Source: Pseudomonadota bacterium (GTDB lineage: Bacteria; Pseudomonadota; Alphaproteobacteria; Rhizobiales; Beijerinckiaceae). From it: DNA of 55,036 nucleotides. The stretch spans positions 1 through 55,036 of the forward strand of contig JAEWKH010000057.1 of NCBI GenBank assembly GCA_023386155.1, in the 5' to 3' direction. The notes beneath the pieces are model-generated. The model was given only the letters and a program-made list of their open reading frames with translations, did no database searches and was not told where the DNA came from. This document shows positions 34,026 through 43,775 of the stretch, in pieces. Every line of letters begins with the position of its first letter. Position 1 is the stretch's first letter. The translations under genes and the position numbers were made by a program.

Positions 34026-35530
34026 CAGGCCTTGGGCAGCTTGATGCGCCCGGCGGAATCCTCGATCACCTGTCCGGCGGCGAAGAGGGTCTCCTCGTCG
34101 AAGGCGCGGCCGATGAGCTGGAGGCCCAGCGGCAGGCCCTGGCCGTCGAGCCCGGCCGGCACGGCGATGCCCGGCAGGCCCGCCATGTTCACCGTCACGG
34201 TGAAGATGTCGTTGAGGTACATCTCGACCGGATCACCCGAGCCCTTCTCGCCGATGCCGAAGGCGGCCGACGGCGTCGCGGGGGTGAGGATCGCGTGCAC
34301 GCCCTGAGCGTAGACCTCCTCGAAGTCGCGCTTGATCAGGGTGCGCAGCTTCTGGGCCCGGACGTAATAGGCGTCGTAATAGCCCGCCGAGAGCACATAG
34401 GTGCCGATCATGATGCGGCGCTTGACCTCGCGGCCGAAGCCGGCGGCGCGGGTCTTCTCATAGAGATCGACAATGTCTTTGCCGTTCTCGCGCAAACCGT
34501 AGCGCACGCCGTCATAGCGGGCGAGGTTCGAGGAGGCCTCGGCCGGCGCCACGATGTAATAGGCGGGCAGCGCGTATTTGGTGTGCGGCAGCGACACCTC
34601 GACGATCTCGGCCCCGGCGGCGCGCAGCCATTCGGCGCCCTGGTGCCAGAGCGCCTCGATCTCGGGCGACATGCCGTCGACCCGGTATTCCTTCGGAATG
34701 CCGATCTTGAGGCCCTTCACGCCGCGCGTGACGGCGGCCTCGTAATCGGGAACCGGGAGGTCGACGCAGGTGGTGTCCTTCGCGTCCGGGCTCGCCATGG
34801 AGCGCAGCATGATGGCCGAATCCCGCACGGTGCGGGCGATGGGGCCGGCCTGGTCGAGGGACGAGGCGAAGGCCACCGTGCCCCAGCGGGAGACGCGCCC
34901 ATAGGTCGGCTTGATGCCGACCGTGCCGGTGAAGGCCGCCGGCTGGCGGATCGAGCCGCCCGTATCGGTCGCCGTCGCGCCCAGGCACAGATGAGCGGCA
35001 ACCGCCGCCGCCGATCCGCCCGAGGAGCCGCCGGGCACCAGATGAGTGCCCTCGATGGCCCCAGACGCGCCCGCGCTCACGTTCGAACCTTCGCGACGCC
35101 AGGGCGAGACCACCGGTCCGAACGCGCTGGTCTCGTTGGACGAGCCCATGGCGAACTCGTCCAGGTTGAGCTTGCCGAGCATCACGGCACCGGCGTTCCA
35201 GAGGTTCCGGGTGACGGTCGATTCGTAGGGCGGATGGAAGTTGCCCAGGATCTTGGAACCGGCGGTCGTCGTCACGCCCTCGGTGCAGAACAGGTCCTTG
35301 ATGCCGAGCGGAATGCCTTCGAGCGCCCCGCCCTCGCCCCTGGAGAGCTTCTCGTCCGAGGCCTTGGCCATGGCGAGCGCCTTCTCCGGCGTCTCGAGCA
35401 CATAGGCGTTGAGCGCCCTCGCCTTCGCCATGGCGTCGAGATGGGCCTGGGCGAGCTCGGTGGCGGAGAAGGTCTTGGCCTTCAGGCCGTCGCGGGCCTC
35501 GGCAATCGTGAGATGGGTCAGTTCGGTCAC
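34016..35530 (-). CDS. gatA: Asp-tRNA(Asn)/Glu-tRNA(Gln) amidotransferase subunit A
   Basis: A 504-aa amidase that releases ammonia from glutamine for the tRNA amidotransferase. The amidase-signature triad is intact: Lys in GIPLGIKDLFC, the cis-Ser in VPGGSSGGSAAAVA and the nucleophile Ser in TDTGGSIRQPAAFTG. A 15- to 20-residue insertion (SPWRREGSNVSAGASGAIEG) precedes the glycine-rich loop, a lineage-type extension. It follows gatC after a short gap with an intergenic repeat, and a small membrane protein gene overlaps its 3' end. Confidence 0.97.
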   Translation of the reverse strand: MTELTHLTIAEARDGLKAKTFSATELAQAHLDAMAKARALNAYVLETPEKALAMAKASDEKLSRGEGGALEGIPLGIKDLFCTEGVTTTAGSKILGNFHPPYESTVTRNLWNAGAVMLGKLNLDEFAMGSSNETSAFGPVVSPWRREGSNVSAGASGAIEGTHLVPGGSSGGSAAAVAAHLCLGATATDTGGSIRQPAAFTGTVGIKPTYGRVSRWGTVAFASSLDQAGPIARTVRDSAIMLRSMASPDAKDTTCVDLPVPDYEAAVTRGVKGLKIGIPKEYRVDGMSPEIEALWHQGAEWLRAAGAEIVEVSLPHTKYALPAYYIVAPAEASSNLARYDGVRYGLRENGKDIVDLYEKTRAAGFGREVKRRIMIGTYVLSAGYYDAYYVRAQKLRTLIKRDFEEVYAQGVHAILTPATPSAAFGIGEKGSGDPVEMYLNDIFTVTVNMAGLPGIAVPAGLDGQGLPLGLQLIGRAFDEETLFAAGQVIEDSAGRIKLPKAWWA

Positions 35531-35555
35531 GGGACTGGATCTCTTTAATCGACGT

Positions 35556-35632
35556 CATGGCCGGGCTTATCCGGCCATCCACGCCTTATTCTGCGGGAGA
35601 TCCCCGGGTCGCGCTTCGCTTGCCGGGGATGG
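35556..35632. repeat. ATGGCCGG-type hairpin repeat between gatC and gatA
   Basis: TCATGGCCGGGCTTATCCGGCCAT is followed by ATCCCCGGGTC...CTTGCCGGGGAT. These are two hairpins of the intergenic family also seen at 20720 and 41454. The repeat sits inside the gatCA transcription unit rather than between operons. Confidence 0.6.
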
Positions 35633-35655
35633 TCGACGAAAAGGCGGGCCGTCTC

Positions 35656-35943
35656 TTACTCGACCACCTTCGGAACCAGGAAGAAGTTGTCCTCCGTGGC
35701 GGGGGCGTTCTGGACGATCTTCTCCGGATAGCCGCCATCGGTCACGCCGTCCTGGCGCTTCTTCATCACCATGGGGGTCACGGAGGTCATGGGCTCGACG
35801 CCCTCCACGTCCACCTCGTTGAGTTGCTCGACGAAGGACAGAATCGCGTTGAGCTCGCCCTGGAGATGAGGCACCTCCGCATCCGTCACGGCAATGCGCG
35901 CCAGATGGGCGATGCGGCGGACCGTTTTCTCATCGACCGACAT
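35656..35943 (-). CDS. gatC: Asp-tRNA(Asn)/Glu-tRNA(Gln) amidotransferase subunit C
   Basis: A 95-aa subunit that clamps GatA to GatB. The N-terminal helices (VRRIAHLARIAVTDAEV and LNAILSFVEQLNEVDVEGVE) and the extended PMTSV tail with NAPATEDNFFLVPKV are standard for the family. It is the first gene of the gatCA unit. The 112-base gap to gatA contains a palindromic repeat. Confidence 0.95.
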   Translation of the reverse strand: MSVDEKTVRRIAHLARIAVTDAEVPHLQGELNAILSFVEQLNEVDVEGVEPMTSVTPMVMKKRQDGVTDGGYPEKIVQNAPATEDNFFLVPKVVE

Positions 35944-36400
35944 GAATGGTCTAACCTCTTGGAAATCTTCTGGGCGGCCTATAGCACCCGCCCGCCTCGG
36001 GGGGCAACGCTGGATGTGAGGCTCTCAATGCCCATCCGGATTCCGAATGGAGCACAGTGGGACCCGAAATCGCGGCCAACACGCACAACCTATTCCCTCC
36101 CCACCCCTCTCAGGCCTGCCTGAGAGGGACATCCTCTTGCGCAAGTCGGGAACACCCGACCCGGATCTCAGGTGTTCCCGAGATCCGTTCTTGTTGCGCA
36201 AGTCGGGAACACCCGACTTGCGATGGGGAGGGGTGGCTGCGCAAGCAGCCGGGGTGGGGGTGTCGGCGCCACACGCGGATAGGCTATCGCCCACACCCCC
36301 ACCTCCAACTCCTCCCCACAAGGGGGAGGAGAGTACGTTGCGCCATTCTCGTCTCGCGATCCCGGGTTGGCTTTGCAACCTGGGATAACGCTCCCTCGGA
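35944..36400. repeat. Modular mosaic palindromic repeat, copy 2, in a gene-free stretch
   Basis: The core, 36095-36333, carries the same modules as 256-425 in opposite orientation: TCAGGCCTGCCTGAGAGGG, then the GCAAGTCGGG...CCCGACTTGC unit, then CACACCCCCACC with its arm, then CTCCTCCCC. The middle module is duplicated here, with a variant insert (GATCTCAGGTGTTCCCGAGATC), so the copy is longer. The remainder of this 457-base gap shows no gene. Confidence 0.75.
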
Positions 36401-37102
36401 TCACACCGTCACGCCCACCGTCTTGTGCGGCACCACGACCTGGACGCCCTTGCCGTCCAGGGCCGCGACGAAGCGGTCGGCGTTGGGGACGAGCAGCGGG
36501 AAGGTGGCGTAGTGGCACGGGATGGCGGCCTTGGCGCCGCTGAAATATCGCTCGACCGCCAGTCCCGCGACCTCGGGCCCCATGGTGAAGCGGTCGCCGA
36601 TGGGCACGATCACCACGTCGGGCTTATGGATCTCGGCGATCAGGGCCATGTCGCCGAAGATGTCGGTGTCGCCCATATGGTAGAGGGTCGGCTCGCCCGG
36701 CGCCTTCACGACGATGCCGTTGGCGCTGCCGAGGGGGAAGTTCACGTCCATCTCCACGAGGCCGGAGGAATGGTCCGCCCGCACCAGGGTGACGGTGAAG
36801 CCGCCCTGGTCCGTCGTGCCGCCCGTGTTCATGGGGTCGAAATTCTGGACGCCCTGCTTGGCGAGATACATGCAGAGCTCGAAATTGGTCACGACCTTGG
36901 CTCCCGTCGCCTTCGCGATGTCGACCGTGTCGCCCACGTGATCCCCGTGGCCGTGGGTGAGCAGGATGTGGGAGACGCCCTCGGCGATCTTCGCCTTGTC
37001 GCCCTCGAAGGCGGGGTTGCCGGTGAAGAACGGATCGATAAGCACGGCCTTTCCGGCAAAATCGAGCCGGAAGGCGGAATGACCGAACCACGTAATTTTC
37101 AT
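36401..37102 (-). CDS. UPF0173 metal-dependent hydrolase (metallo-beta-lactamase fold)
   Basis: A 233-aa hydrolase. The dinuclear metal site motif is THGHGDHVGD (HxHxDH). Later ligands come from VRADHSSG, HMGDTDIFGD and the C-terminal IPCHYATFP, the arrangement of UPF0173/YtkL-type proteins. KITWFGHSAFRLD is the usual N-terminus. Such enzymes act on small esters or lactone-like substrates; the natural substrate is unknown. It is a single gene, divergent from the sugar ABC operon. Confidence 0.9.
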   Translation of the reverse strand: MKITWFGHSAFRLDFAGKAVLIDPFFTGNPAFEGDKAKIAEGVSHILLTHGHGDHVGDTVDIAKATGAKVVTNFELCMYLAKQGVQNFDPMNTGGTTDQGGFTVTLVRADHSSGLVEMDVNFPLGSANGIVVKAPGEPTLYHMGDTDIFGDMALIAEIHKPDVVIVPIGDRFTMGPEVAGLAVERYFSGAKAAIPCHYATFPLLVPNADRFVAALDGKGVQVVVPHKTVGVTV

Positions 37103-37170
37103 GGGAACACCCTCGTTTTCGGCAACATGACATGGGGCGGCTTCCGTCCCGGACCACGTTTCACAGGAAC

Positions 37171-37191
37171 AAAACGCCCGATCGGGCTTTT
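37171..37191. promoter_or_regulatory. Palindromic site upstream of the sugar ABC operon
   Basis: AAAACGCCCGATCGGGCTTTT is a nearly perfect palindrome centred between 37181 and 37182, 42 bases before the first transporter gene. Perfect even-numbered palindromes of this size are typical operators (for example LacI family), but a short terminator-like hairpin with a T run is an equal possibility. No regulator gene is adjacent. Confidence 0.35.
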
Positions 37192-37232
37192 AGAAGCTAA
37201 GCAATAAACATCAAGCCTGCAGGAGGATTGCC

Positions 37233-38498
37233 ATGTCCCGCCTCATCGCCAGCATCGCCGCAGCCGCCGGACTTCTTGCATCGACCAGCGCCTGGTCCGT
37301 CGAGATCTCGATCTCGTGCAGCGCGCTCGGCAAGGAATACGAGATCTGCAAGCAGGGCACCGACGCCTGGGCCAAGAAGACCGGCAACACGGTCAAGATC
37401 GTCTCGACGCCCAACTCGGCCACCGAGCGCCTCGCGCTCTTCCAGCAGCTCCTCGCCGCAGGCGCCGGCGACATCGACGTGTTCCAGATCGACGTGGTCT
37501 GGACCGGCACCCTGGGCAATCACCTGCTCGACCTGACCTCCAAGGCGCAGGGCATCATCGGCGACCACCTTCCCGCCATGGTCGAGACGAGCCGCGTCGA
37601 GGGCAAGCTCCTCGCCGTGCCGTGGTTCGCCGATGCCGGCCTGCTCTATTACCGCCAGGACCTCCTGGACAAGTACAAGCGGCCCGTGCCGCAGACCTGG
37701 GCCGACCTCACCGAGACCGCGCGCCTCATCCAGGAAGGCGAGCGCAAGGAGGGCAAGGGCGAGTTCTGGGGATACACTTGGCAGGGCCGCGCCTATGAGG
37801 GCCTGACCACCAATGTGCTCGAATGGATCGCCTCCCACAATGGCGGCACCATCGTCGACGAAAAGGGCGAGGTCACCATCGACAACCCGAAGGCCGCCGA
37901 GGCCCTGAAGACCGCCGCCGGCTGGGTCGGCACGATCACGCCCGAAGGGGTGCTCAACTACACGGAGGAGGAATCGCGCGGCATCTTCCAGGCCGGCAAC
38001 GCCGCCTTCATGCGCAACTGGCCCTATGCCTGGGCACTGGCGGAAGGATCCGACAGCACGATCAAGGGCAAGGTCGGCATCGCGCCCCTTCCGAAAGGCG
38101 GCGCGGATGGCCGCCACGCGGGAACGCTCGGAGGTCAGCTTCTCGCCGTCTCCAAATATTCCAAGAACGCCGAGGCCGCCACCGATCTCGTGATGTACCT
38201 GACGAACGAGGCCGAGCAGAAGCGGCGCGCGGTGGAAGGCTCGTTCAACCCGACCATCGTGTCGCTCTACAGCGACGCCGACATCGCCAAGGCCAATCCC
38301 TTCATCGGCGACCTCGTCGACGTATTCAGCAACGCGGTCGCACGCCCGGCCACCGTGACGGGCCAGAACTACAACAAGGTCTCGACCGAGTTCTTCAACG
38401 CCGTGCATCAGGTTCTGTCCAAGCGCGCAGAGCCCGCGCAGGCGCTGAACCGCCTCGACCGCGACCTGAAGCGGATCAAGCGCAGCGGCTGGCAATGA
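37233..38498 (+). CDS. Sugar ABC transporter substrate-binding protein
   Basis: A 421-aa periplasmic binding protein of the family 1 (maltose/trehalose type). A signal peptide (about 1-23, cut after SAWS) precedes the mature protein. Segments GTDAWAKKTGNTVKIVST, DIDVFQIDVVWTGTLGNHL, VPWFADAGLLYYRQDLL, FMRNWPYAWALAEG and LGGQLLAVSKYSKN follow the disaccharide binders of the ThuE type. GGAGG six bases before ATG 37233 is a strong ribosome site. The stop overlaps the first permease (ATGA). It leads a complete binding protein-permease-permease-ATPase operon. Confidence 0.92.
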   Translation: MSRLIASIAAAAGLLASTSAWSVEISISCSALGKEYEICKQGTDAWAKKTGNTVKIVSTPNSATERLALFQQLLAAGAGDIDVFQIDVVWTGTLGNHLLDLTSKAQGIIGDHLPAMVETSRVEGKLLAVPWFADAGLLYYRQDLLDKYKRPVPQTWADLTETARLIQEGERKEGKGEFWGYTWQGRAYEGLTTNVLEWIASHNGGTIVDEKGEVTIDNPKAAEALKTAAGWVGTITPEGVLNYTEEESRGIFQAGNAAFMRNWPYAWALAEGSDSTIKGKVGIAPLPKGGADGRHAGTLGGQLLAVSKYSKNAEAATDLVMYLTNEAEQKRRAVEGSFNPTIVSLYSDADIAKANPFIGDLVDVFSNAVARPATVTGQNYNKVSTEFFNAVHQVLSKRAEPAQALNRLDRDLKRIKRSGWQ

Positions 38499-39472
38499 TC
38501 ATGAGCGGTGCCGCCGCTCAAGCCGGCGCTCCCGTCTCCATCGCCGGACAGGCGCGCCGCTCATCGCTGACGCGCGCGCGCATCCGGGCGGCGTGGCTCT
38601 TCATCGCCCCGAGCCTGATCGTCGTCGCGCTCATCGCCGGCTGGCCGCTGGCGCGGACGATCTGGTTCAGTCTCACCGATGCCACCCTCAACAACCTGAG
38701 CGATTACGAGTTCATCGGCTTCGAGAACTACCTCGCCAATTACGACGGCGAGTGGTTCGGGATCCTAACCGAGCCCGATTGGTGGCATTCCGTCTGGAAC
38801 ACCCTGTGGTTCACCCTCGTGTCGGTCTCGCTCGAAACGGTGCTCGGCATCGTCGTGGCGCTGATCCTCAACGCGGCCTTCCCGGGCCGCGGCATCATGC
38901 GGGCCGTCATCCTCATTCCGTGGGCGATCCCGACCATCGTGTCCGCCAAGATGTGGAACTGGATGCTGCACGACCAGTTCGGCGTCATCAACGATCTCCT
39001 CGTGCGCATCGGCCTGATCGCCGCGCCCATTCCCTGGACGGCGAGCGCGGATACGGCCCTGTGGGCCGCCGTCATGGTGGATGTCTGGAAGCACACGTCC
39101 TTCATGGCGCTGCTCATCCTGGCCGCCCTTCAGATGCTGCCGCAGGACATCTACGAGGCCGCGAAGGTGGACGGCGTCTCTCCCGTCCGGGTCTTCTTCC
39201 GCGTGACCCTGCCGCTCATCAAGCCGGCTCTGCTTGTCGCGGTGATCTTCCGTTCCCTCGATGCGCTGCGCGTCTTCGATCTCATCTATGTCCTGACGTC
39301 GAACGCGAAGGACACGGCCTCCATGTCCGTCTATGCGCGCCAGCAGCTCGTCGATTTCCAGGAGGTGGGCCTCGGTTCCGCCGCCTCGACGCTGATCTTC
39401 CTCATCATCGCCCTCATCGTGGTGATCACGCTCGCCGCGGGGCGCGTGCGGCTCGGGGAGGATCCCCGATGA
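38495..39472 (+). CDS. Sugar ABC transporter permease, MalF/ThuF type
   Basis: A 325-aa inner-membrane permease. A basic cytoplasmic tail (about 1-30) precedes the first helix (AAWLFIAPSLIVVALIAGW), and a periplasmic segment follows (NYEFIGFENY-like). Further helices surround the ATPase-coupling EAA loop, EAAKVDGVSPVRVFFRVTL followed by P. The start ATG at 38495 overlaps the binding-protein stop by four bases; a second ATG six bases on is possible. The end overlaps the next permease in the same way. Confidence 0.92.
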   Translation: MIMSGAAAQAGAPVSIAGQARRSSLTRARIRAAWLFIAPSLIVVALIAGWPLARTIWFSLTDATLNNLSDYEFIGFENYLANYDGEWFGILTEPDWWHSVWNTLWFTLVSVSLETVLGIVVALILNAAFPGRGIMRAVILIPWAIPTIVSAKMWNWMLHDQFGVINDLLVRIGLIAAPIPWTASADTALWAAVMVDVWKHTSFMALLILAALQMLPQDIYEAAKVDGVSPVRVFFRVTLPLIKPALLVAVIFRSLDALRVFDLIYVLTSNAKDTASMSVYARQQLVDFQEVGLGSAASTLIFLIIALIVVITLAAGRVRLGEDPR

Positions 39473-40293
39473 AGCTCCTCGCCCGGACCGGCTTCTGGCT
39501 GCTCGTGATCGTCATCGCGTTCTTTGCACTCTTTCCGTTCTATTACGCGATCGTCTCGTCCCTCCGCTCCGGCAGCGACCTGTTCTCGGTGGCCTATTGG
39601 CCGGAGCGCTTCGACCTGTCGAACTACTTCGCCGTGTTCGAGCGCCAGCCCTTCGGCCGGAACATCCTGAACTCCGTCGTCGTGTCGGGCGCCGTGGTGG
39701 CCCTGTCGCTGGGCTTGGGGATCACGGCGGCCTATGCCTTCGGGCGCATCGCGCTTCGCGGGCGCTCGCTCCTGCTCATGACGATCCTGGCCGTCTCCAT
39801 GTTTCCCCAGGTCGCGGTCCTCGCCGGCATGTTCGAGCTGATCCGAGCTTTCGGCCTCTACAACACGCTGCCCGGATTGATCCTCGCCAACCTCATGCTC
39901 ACCCTGCCCTTCACGGTCTGGGTGCTCACCACCTTCATGCGCGAGCTGCCGAAGGAGATCGAGGAGGCGGCCTTCGTCGACGGCGCGACCCCATGGATCG
40001 TGGTGCGGCGCGTGTTCCTGCCGCTCATGGCGCCGGCGGCCGTGACGACGGGGCTTCTCGCCTTCATCGTCTCCTGGAACGAGTTTCTCTTCGCCCTCAC
40101 CTTCACGCTCACCAACGAGCAGCGGACCGTGCCGCCCGCCATCGCCCTCATGAGCGGCTCGACGGCCTATGAGCTGCCCTGGGGCACGATCATGGCCGGC
40201 TCCGTCATCGTGACGATCCCGATCATCGTCCTGGTGCTCGTGTTCCAGCGCAGGATCGTGGCGGGCCTCACGGCCGGCGCCGTGAAGGGCTAG
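39469..40293 (+). CDS. Sugar ABC transporter permease, MalG/ThuG type
   Basis: A 274-aa inner-membrane permease with six helices. The EAA coupling loop is EEAAFVDGATPWIVVRRVFL followed by P. N-terminal LLARTGFWLLVIVIAFFALF and the typical FPFYYAIVSSLR stretch match the MalG group. It forms a heterodimer with the preceding permease. The stop lies 18 bases before the ATPase gene, whose GGAATTCC region contains its ribosome site. Confidence 0.92.
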   Translation: MKLLARTGFWLLVIVIAFFALFPFYYAIVSSLRSGSDLFSVAYWPERFDLSNYFAVFERQPFGRNILNSVVVSGAVVALSLGLGITAAYAFGRIALRGRSLLLMTILAVSMFPQVAVLAGMFELIRAFGLYNTLPGLILANLMLTLPFTVWVLTTFMRELPKEIEEAAFVDGATPWIVVRRVFLPLMAPAAVTTGLLAFIVSWNEFLFALTFTLTNEQRTVPPAIALMSGSTAYELPWGTIMAGSVIVTIPIIVLVLVFQRRIVAGLTAGAVKG

Positions 40294-40311
40294 TTCAAGG
40301 AATTCCGTGCA

Positions 40312-41445
<1,134 letters not shown>

Positions 41446-41453
41446 GGCTCGCC

Positions 41454-41491
41454 CTCCCGTCGTGGCCGGCCTCGTGCCGGCGATGACGGAG
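41454..41491. repeat. ATGGCCGG-family hairpin between the ABC operon and ruvX
   Basis: CGTCGTGGCCGGC...GCCGGCGATGACG is a diverged inverted repeat of the family at 20720 and 35556. No gene lies here. Confidence 0.5.
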
Positions 41492-41564
41492 AGACTTCGT
41501 CTCGACGCCGGGCGACTTCCCCTATACTGGCTGGAATCCGGCAGGTGCACGAGGAGGCCGCCCC

Positions 41565-42131
41565 ATGATCTCACGCGACGACGAACTGGTCGCCTTCATC
41601 GACGGGCTGGCGCCGCGCGCCCGACTCATGGGCGTCGATCTGGGCACCAAGACCATCGGCCTCGCCCTGTCGGACGTGGAACGGCGGATCGCGACGCCGC
41701 TCGAGACGATCAAGCGGGTGAAGTTCACCCCCGACGTGAGCCGGATCAAGGATCTCGCCGCGCGCTACGAGGTCGGCGGCCTCGTCTTCGGCCTCCCCCT
41801 CAACATGGACGGCACCGAGGGCCCTCGCTCCCAGGCCACGCGCGCCTTCGTGCGCAACCTGAAGCCCCTCCTGCCGCTTTCCATCCTGTTCTGGGACGAG
41901 CGCATGTCCACCATGGTGGTGACCCGCACCCTCCTCGATGCCGATGCCTCCCGGGCCAAGCGGGCCGACGCGGTCGACAAGATGGCCGCAGCCTATATCC
42001 TCCAGGGGGCGCTGGACCGCTACGAGCGCATCGCCGCCGATGCGGCCGCGGAGGAGGATGAAGCCAGCCTCAGATCCGATCTCGACCCGGACAGCCCGTC
42101 CGAAGGCGGCGCGCTGGATGAGGAAGCCTAG
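41565..42131 (+). CDS. ruvX: Holliday junction resolvase-like YqgF/RuvX
   Basis: A 188-aa RNase H-fold nuclease involved in pre-16S rRNA processing. GVDLGTKTIGLALSD carries the first catalytic Asp. The remaining acidic residues lie in FGLPLNMDGTEGPRSQ, FWDERMSTM and DKMAAAYILQ (Asp). The C-terminal 35 residues form an acidic tail (ADAAAEEDEASLRSDLDPD) that is longer than in E. coli. The TAG stop at 42129 is part of the CTAG edge of the repeat that follows. It is the last chromosomal gene before the island. Confidence 0.94.
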   Translation: MISRDDELVAFIDGLAPRARLMGVDLGTKTIGLALSDVERRIATPLETIKRVKFTPDVSRIKDLAARYEVGGLVFGLPLNMDGTEGPRSQATRAFVRNLKPLLPLSILFWDERMSTMVVTRTLLDADASRAKRADAVDKMAAAYILQGALDRYERIAADAAAEEDEASLRSDLDPDSPSEGGALDEEA

Positions 42132-42237
42132 CGCATCGGACGAACCCGGATGGGAGCCCGCTCTTGACAAGCGTCGCTCCAGACGAGGTCGCAGGTTCTA
42201 AAGCATCGGACCCGCTTGTTCGCACGATGCGCCAGAG
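42128..42237. repeat. CTAG-type palindromic repeat, degenerate
   Basis: CTAGCGCATCGGACG at the left and AAAGCATCGGACCC...CGCACGATGCGCCAG at the right are diverged units of the family at 7669 and 18760. The left CTAG supplies the ruvX stop. It lies between ruvX and the island border. Confidence 0.6.
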
Positions 42238-42354
42238 CCTTTTTCGGCGAAGTGGATCCGGTTCGCCGTCCAATATGCGGCACAAAAGGAAGAGCGCTGA
42301 TCGCACGCAAGTGGAAACGGATCTGAAACAGGATGCCGCGTGCATTCAGGCATC

Positions 42355-42385
42355 AAAAAACCCGCTAAGTCATTGACCTAGCGGG
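42355..42385 (-). terminator. Terminator of the former tRNA-Gln gene
   Basis: CCCGCTA (42361-42367) and TAGCGGG (42379-42385) form a stem with an 11-base loop. On the minus strand it is followed by TTTTTT. It lies 10 bases past the encoded CCA of the tRNA fragment, so it is the original tRNA terminator left at the island's left edge. Confidence 0.75.
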
Positions 42386-42395
42386 CTAAATTCGA

Positions 42396-42444
42396 TGGCT
42401 GGGGGACCTGGATTCGAACCAAGACTAACGGAGTCAGAGTCCGC
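42396..42444 (-). tRNA. 3' fragment of tRNA-Gln(CUG); island attachment site (left)
   Basis: The minus strand reads GCGGACTCTGACTCCG (anticodon arm with CUG), then TTAGTC, the T arm CTTGGTTCGAATCCAGG, then TCCCCCAGCCA with encoded CCA. This is the 3' half of tRNA-Gln. The expected 5' half (TGGGGG acceptor, D arm) is absent; bases beyond 42444 do not fit a tRNA. An incomplete tRNA 3' end next to a tyrosine integrase is the usual left attachment site of an island. The intact tRNA should stand at the other end, outside this window. Confidence 0.85.
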
Positions 42445-42544
42445 AAATTGGCTGTTTATGTAAATAACGCTTAGTCACTCCATGTCGTAAGGCACTGATT
42501 TTATTGATACTGTTCATCTCTGCGCATACCCGTATATCCCTTGA

Positions 42545-42615
42545 TGTCACGTCCACTCGGTGACATTGTGGTGACACGGCACTCCATTGTCGTGTCTGAG
42601 TGCGCCTCGTGTCAC
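42545..42615. promoter_or_regulatory. TGTCAC/GTGACA site cluster in the integrase promoter
   Basis: Four copies of the hexamer occur: TGTCAC at 42545-42550, GTGACA at 42560-42565 and 42571-42576, and TGTCAC at 42610-42615, all upstream of the integrase start at 42627. The middle pair are GGTGACA direct repeats 11 bases apart. Such clusters are typical arm-type or regulatory sites of tyrosine integrases or their excisionase. The 495-base gap 42132-42626 is otherwise explained by the repeat, terminator and tRNA fragment. Confidence 0.45.
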
Positions 42616-42626
42616 AAAGGGTCGCC

Positions 42627-43775
42627 ATGAAGCTCAACCAACGTACCGTTGCCTCTATCCAGCCTGGGGCCCGTCAAATCCTGTGGGACGACAACCTTCC
42701 CGGATTCGGGATCCGGATCACCGAGGGTGCTGTCTCCTACATTGTCGACTTCAAGGTTTCCGGTCGGCGCCGCAGGGTAGTTCTCGGCGCATCTAGTCTG
42801 CTCAAGTATGACGCCGCTCGCGATCGGGCCGGCGAGATCATCGTTGCGGCCAAGAAAGGCATCGATCTGACGTTGGACGAACGGCACGGCATGCCGACAG
42901 TCCGAGAGGTGTGGGAGGAAATGATCGCTCTGGATCGGCTCCAGCGGTCACCTGCCACGATCAGCGATTATGAGGACCGAGCCAAACGGCTGATCCTCCC
43001 AAGCTTAGGGAAAAAGCTCGTCTGCGACGTGACGCCGGCTGACGTAGAGAAGGTGGTTGCGTCAGCACTAGGGGCTCGGAACAAGACATACATTATTGCC
43101 CTGATCAAGAAGACGTTCTATTACGCGCGTGATAAGAAAAAATATCTACCAGAGACATACCGTAATCCCGCCAATGGAACCAAGGTCAAGGCTAAGGCCG
43201 AGCGGACAGCTAGGGCCTTGGAGACTGAAGACATTGCAAAGTTCGGGACAACGCTTGCTCAGATGGAAGCCTCAGGCGAGGTATCACCATGGCTCGCCAA
43301 CCTGTTCCGGCTGTCACTGATCTGTGGTTTGCGCCCTGGGGAGGTCCGGACCCTAACATGGGCCAACGTGAACTTGCCTAAGCGAAAGCTGATGGTAGTT
43401 GGCAAGATTGGCGAGCGGGAGATCCACCTAACTGATGCAGCCGTGCAGGTGCTTGAGGCGACACCCAAGGTGCAGGGTTGTGAATTCGTCTTTGCCGGCC
43501 GACGCTATGGCCAACCTATCGCAGCCGTCCACAAGATGCTCCGAAAGGTGCAGGAGCGAGCCGAGATTGAGCGCTTCCGTCCCTATGATCTTCGACATTC
43601 CGCAGCAACCGGTGCCTTGGCCGCTGGAGCAGACGTAGCCGCTGTGCAGGCTCTTCTAGGACATACTGACCTTAGGACTACCCAAGGCTATCTCCATGCG
43701 AGCGATGCGAGGCGGAAGGCCGCTGCAGAACGAGCCGCAGTGTTTGGGCGAGGAGTTCTCATCCGTGAGCGCTGA
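42627..43775 (+). CDS. Tyrosine-type site-specific integrase
   Basis: A 382-aa recombinase. An N-terminal arm-binding part (LPGFGIRITEGAVSYIVDFK, as in P4-like integrases) is followed by a core-binding domain (about 95-180) and the catalytic domain. The catalytic residues are Arg in CGLRPGEVRTL, Lys in VVGKIGE, His-x-x-Arg in DLRHSAAT, His in LLGHTD and the nucleophile Tyr in TTQGYLH. ATG 42627 with AAAGGGTCGCC ahead is preferred to GTG 42600. It lies 182 bases from the tRNA-Gln 3' fragment, which is its likely target. Confidence 0.93.
   Translation: MKLNQRTVASIQPGARQILWDDNLPGFGIRITEGAVSYIVDFKVSGRRRRVVLGASSLLKYDAARDRAGEIIVAAKKGIDLTLDERHGMPTVREVWEEMIALDRLQRSPATISDYEDRAKRLILPSLGKKLVCDVTPADVEKVVASALGARNKTYIIALIKKTFYYARDKKKYLPETYRNPANGTKVKAKAERTARALETEDIAKFGTTLAQMEASGEVSPWLANLFRLSLICGLRPGEVRTLTWANVNLPKRKLMVVGKIGEREIHLTDAAVQVLEATPKVQGCEFVFAGRRYGQPIAAVHKMLRKVQERAEIERFRPYDLRHSAATGALAAGADVAAVQALLGHTDLRTTQGYLHASDARRKAAAERAAVFGRGVLIRER

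Noticed and set aside
42396..42480. A complete tRNA-Gln gene
   Set aside because: The 5' acceptor strand and D arm are missing; only the 3' half fits.
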